Positions 60,480-64,000 of a stretch of 64,000 bases of DNA are shown here, piece after piece. The first letter of the stretch is position 1. Every line of letters begins with the position of its first letter. Source of the DNA: Micrasema longulum (lineage: Eukaryota; Arthropoda; Insecta; Trichoptera; Brachycentridae); NCBI GenBank assembly GCA_022494885.1, contig JAGVSM010002367.1, positions 54,055 through 118,054 on the forward strand, in the 5' to 3' direction. Both the position numbers and the translations under genes were made by a program. Below the pieces are notes generated by a model, which did no database searches, was not told the origin of the DNA, and saw nothing but the letters and a program-made list of their open reading frames with translations.

Positions 60480-61080
60480 TTGAAGATGGACATGTCGCTG
60501 AAATAGTTGAAGATGGACATGTCAATATTAAGCAATAAAATTGTTTATAAATATTTGGACGTGCTCAAAATATTGAACAGTATCTCTAAATGAAATGAAC
60601 ACAATGTAATTTGGATTTTTTCTAACAGTAATTTAAAGATAAACTCAATGATTACTTTTGCCCTATGACATTATAAAAAACTTTAAAAATTATGTATACA
60701 TAATACATTAGTACGTTTTATTCATAACATTCCATTTAGTTACTAAAAATTAACATTTAACCCTTTCACGCATTAATATTTTCTTAATAATATATATATT
60801 TTAAAATTTTAGCTTTTATTTTTTTCATTCTTTTTTCACATTCTACAATAGGTATACACAAGTTACAAATACAAAAACAACTATTACATAAACACAAATA
60901 AAAGCCCACAAAGGCATGGCCTAATTTCTTAATATTGTTCTTTCTTCAACAATGTTTGAGTTTGTCCAAATGCTTGCAGACTGGCTGGATTTTCTCTGCT
61001 GGGCAGAATGGTGAAATAAATTGTTTTTTCTTAACAAAATTTTACTATTTTTTTATTTTTTTTACATATCTCTATAATAA
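60480..61080. other. AT-rich spacer with Rep-A scraps
   Basis: 60945-61015 (AATGTTTGAGTTTGTCCAAA, GGCTGGATTTTCTCTGCTGG) is Rep-A; rest AT-rich. Confidence 0.5.
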
Positions 61081-61081
61081 T

Positions 61082-61345
61082 ACGGACTCGTGGTGTAATA
61101 ATCAGCGCGTTTGCCTACTATGCAAGAGGTCTCGGGTTCGATTCCCGACATGATTGACATGAAATATTTATTTAAATGGGTGTTTTTACACTAGGATATT
61201 TCAAAGTCCCTGGACTGGTACCTGAAGCGTAAGACTAATCAATCTTACCTTCAGGTAACAAAAATGATCAAGATACACTCTGCGATTGATGTACCAGCGC
61301 AGTGCCCTATGCACCATTAGGTGCGGAAAGGGAATGAAAAAGAAA
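61082..61345 (+). mobile_element. tRNA-derived SINE, family S3, full copy
   Basis: GGACTCGTGGTGTAATAATC, GGTCTCGGGTTCGATTCCCG, CTGGACTGGTACCTGAAGCG, GTGCCCTATGCACCATTAGG, ending GAATGAAAAAGAAA. Confidence 0.9.
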
Positions 61346-61720
61346 GTGACCGACTGAATTTGGTTTCGGTCAGAAATCAGCCGAAACCTGCGGTCGCGAT
61401 GTGTAGGATTACGTTCAGCTTTACTCGGGTGCATCTTATGGCTTGTGACTCGGCCGCGTGACCTGTAGTTTGTTTCGGCTCTCGCCGGTGAGTGGTGTCA
61501 ATTGTCACAGCAAGCAAACCGGTAATCTTCCATAACTCTCTCATCATTGGTTGATTCATATGAACCAGTGACGTCGTTCAAAGTAGTTCATTTTCATTAA
61601 AATGTTTTTTTTTTGTACACTTTTAGGAAACTTTGCTGTACAATTTAATGCTACAATTTTAACTGTGCGCAAGAAAACATATTTTGAATCCAATTTCCCG
61701 TAGGGTTGAAATTTATCATT
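61345..61720 (+). repeat. hAT-like end, GC-rich repeat and Rep-F
   Basis: 61345-61400 GTGACCGACTGAATTTGGTT; 61420-61505 matches 54355; 61515-61715 is Rep-F (AACCAGTGACGTCGTTCAAA). Confidence 0.65.
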
Positions 61721-61724
61721 GTAT

Positions 61725-62450
61725 ACAGTAATATGTTTGTTAGTCTACATATTTTTGTCAAAAAATATCTCTCGCTACACTATTTACATGTGTGAAGATC
61801 TTTGCGACAGACATCCCATCGATGATAGGTGATAGGTAATAAAGAACTCACACGACAGATAGTACATGATCAATTTAGTGCAGGCAATTGGTAAAATAAA
61901 CCAAAGTAGGAAACAAAATGCCCAACACTCCTCTAGTGGAACGGCAGGCCTGTTGACTGCTGCCAACAGGCCGGCTTCTTCTGAAGAGTTTTGAGTTGTT
62001 GTCTCTCCACATGAGCAAATGCTGAGAAGTTCCTGATTGGCCCACATTAGTATATCCCTCCTGATCCCAACAGTTTAGATAAATTTAAAGAAATTTAATT
62101 AAAGAAAAATCCACTTTTCATATATAAACCTTGAATATTATGCTGCCGTCATAAGAAAGAAGGACGTTTCTACATAAAACAAAAAACGGAGAAAATAAAT
62201 ATTTTGTAACTCGGAGATTGAAAAATTCGCTGTTTGAAAAATACTACAAAAATTAAGTATATTATTGTGCGACAGTATATATTATGGTTTGGCCCAACGG
62301 AATATTTATATTAATTTTAATAAATTTTGCGTTATATACATATTTAAAAATTGACATTTTGATCTTCTTTTTAGTAAAAAAAATACAAGAAAATATGTTA
62401 TACTGCAATAAAAAGCGTTTCTAGCTAGAAACGCCCTTTTTATTTAGTTA
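61725..62450. other. Spacer
   Basis: A 61920-62040 block open on the minus strand lacks domain or splice context. No CNH-domain exon of gek could be found. Confidence 0.4.
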
Positions 62451-62652
62451 TTTATTCTATTTATTTTATTTGTTTTATTTGTTTTATTTATTTTATTTGT
62501 TTTATTTGTTTTATTTATTTATTTTATTTATTTTATTTATTTTATTTATTTTATTTATTTTATTTATTTTATTTATTTTATTTATTTTATTTATTTTTTT
62601 TATTTTATTTATTTTATTTATTTTATTTATTTTATTTATTTTATTTATTTGG
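62451..62652 (+). repeat. TTTTA pentanucleotide/decamer microsatellite
   Basis: About 200 bp of TTTTATTTAT- and TTTTATTTGT-type units. The apparent Leu/Phe-Ile protein is an artefact. Confidence 0.95.
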
Positions 62653-62659
62653 ATAACCA

Positions 62660-63450
62660 ACAGCAAATGTCATTAGGTAAATGTCTTTCTTAGGGTTAAT
62701 ATTTACCGCTTTTCAAACTAGTAATGTCGATCTAATAATCAATTAACTTCGAAATTACTATCAGATCTTAAATTTAATTGAATACGAGTACCTACATTCA
62801 TTCATTACCTACATTCATCAGTCAGAACAGCCGTATTTAGTAATCTTTAAGATATTTTGCAGTTAAGTCTTATTTATTATTGAAAATAATAGGGTTGTGG
62901 TTATTTGAGGAAGATAATTCAAGTACCAGTAGATGCATATTTTTTCCTGATTCTGAATATGTATTTAACTCATTTTCGAAAAAAATGTTAAATGCATTCT
63001 GCCTTCTTATGGCGGCAGTACAAGGAAGGTAAAAAATAAAGCAACTCCTATAAAAAAAATAATTAAAAAACTATTTGTATGCGTGCAAGGGTCAAGCAGC
63101 GTTAGGCTAGCAGGTAGTTATTTGAATAATCAATTAAAAAGATGAGAATAAATTGATATGTGAGTCATTTCGATTTGTGATTAATGAGTCAAACCGGTTT
63201 CTTAACACAGGTAGAATATTGTGGGAGCCATTAGTATCGTCACGAGCCGGTGAGATTAAACTCGTCTTGGTAAAATCAACATGGAACGTGCCCATCCGCA
63301 TACATATCGGTTAACAAAGAACACGAAGCCAAACATAACACTTGTTCAACCGTGCTTGTAATTTAAAAAAATATTTATAACGTTGCGTTTAATTAAATCA
63401 GACCTGAATGAGAAAGTTAGGCGGTTTTTTATAATTTTTTTATTTGTTTG
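62660..63450. other. Spacer
   Basis: AT-rich, no feature except the short repeat at 62995-63050. Confidence 0.4.
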
Positions 63451-63459
63451 TAGACTATT

Positions 63460-63600
63460 GACTCATCGTCATCATTCCATCCACACACCTATTGGTGCAT
63501 AGGGCACTGCGTTGGTACACCAATCACAGCGTATCTTGATATTATTATTTTTTGTTGCAAGAAGTTAAGATGATCAGTCTTACGCTTCAAGTACCTAATA
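63460..63600 (-). mobile_element. SINE family S3, 3' part
   Basis: CACCTATTGGTGCATAGGGC, GTACACCAATCACAGCGTAT, TCAGTCTTACGCTTCAAGTA. Confidence 0.7.
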
Positions 63601-64000
63601 TAGTCCTTAAAATATAGCTTGATTAAAATGACAGCTTCCAAACTAATATGGCTAGTGATGGGAAAGTACTGATCACTGACCATTTACCGATCAAATTGAT
63701 TTTATCAGTGTATTCATGCAAACATAATACTCTGTTTCCGAAAATCGATATAAAAACGCAAAAACAAGCCTATTATTGTGTGTTTAAGACAATTATTCAC
63801 CAAAAAATAAGACATTTTATACTTTTTTTCAACATCAAATAAATGTTTTTTTTATTCGATCGATTTACATTGATAAATTTGTCCCATCTCTAACATTTTT
63901 GCAAAATGATGTAACCTTGTAAGAACGTCGTAAATAATTAGGTATATTTTAGTTTTGTTTTAGTTAAAAGGTGATTTTAAATATTTATGTTCATTTATAT
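63600..64000 (+). mobile_element. Rep-B element, cut by window end
   Basis: TAGTCCTTAAAATATAGCTT, ATGGGAAAGTACTGATCACT, ATGATGTAACCTTGTAAGAA; right end is outside the window. Confidence 0.75.

Noticed and set aside
61784..62047. Minus-strand 87-codon frame as the gek exon upstream of CRIB
   Set aside because: No CNH-domain residues, no fitting donor in the phase required (one leftover base), and part of it matches a dispersed short repeat.
62470..62676. Open frame of Leu/Phe/Ile repeats
   Set aside because: Translation of a TTTTATTTA microsatellite.

Overview
This is intron-rich, AT-rich, repeat-dense nuclear DNA of an arthropod, most likely an insect. The order cannot be fixed from the sequence; a lepidopteran is plausible because of the very intron-rich C2H2 gene and the R1/RTE-type LINE tails, but that is inference. 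Coding exons stand out as GC-richer islands with clean AG/GT borders. No prokaryotic features, CRISPR arrays or functional RNA genes were seen.

Two host genes converge on each other. (1) On the + strand, 17 exons from 2877 to 37183 encode the last 795 residues of a C2H2 zinc-finger protein. All 16 junctions keep frame and the summed coding length (2388 nt with stop) is divisible by three. It has an acidic N-terminal part, 12 classical fingers, a degenerate extra finger and an acidic tail. The start codon lies upstream of the window. (2) On the - strand, six exons between 59741 and 50789 encode the C-terminus of a Genghis Khan / MRCK-type Cdc42-binding kinase, recognised by its CRIB motif ISGPSNFNHISHMG. 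The kinase, coiled-coil, PH and CNH parts must lie beyond 64000. Splice phases match for five of six exons unambiguously; the sixth (56173..56286) is less certain.

Everything else is introns and intergenic DNA full of mobile elements. These include a BEL/Pao gag fragment at the left edge; C-terminal ends of several LINE lineages (L2-like, RTE-like, R1/jockey-like), often nested; Penelope-like element ends with a GIY-YIG endonuclease and hammerhead-like core motifs; several mariner remnants; Harbinger-like, piggyBac-like, hAT-like and unassigned terminal-inverted-repeat elements; and at least four tRNA-derived SINE families. Two unnamed high-copy families are labelled here Rep-A (about 359-bp monomer, tandem and inverted copies) and Rep-B (TIR element of about 600 bp). 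Several repeats lie within a few bases of exon borders.

All repeat families were defined only by comparing copies within this window. Boundaries are approximate unless target-site duplications are stated.
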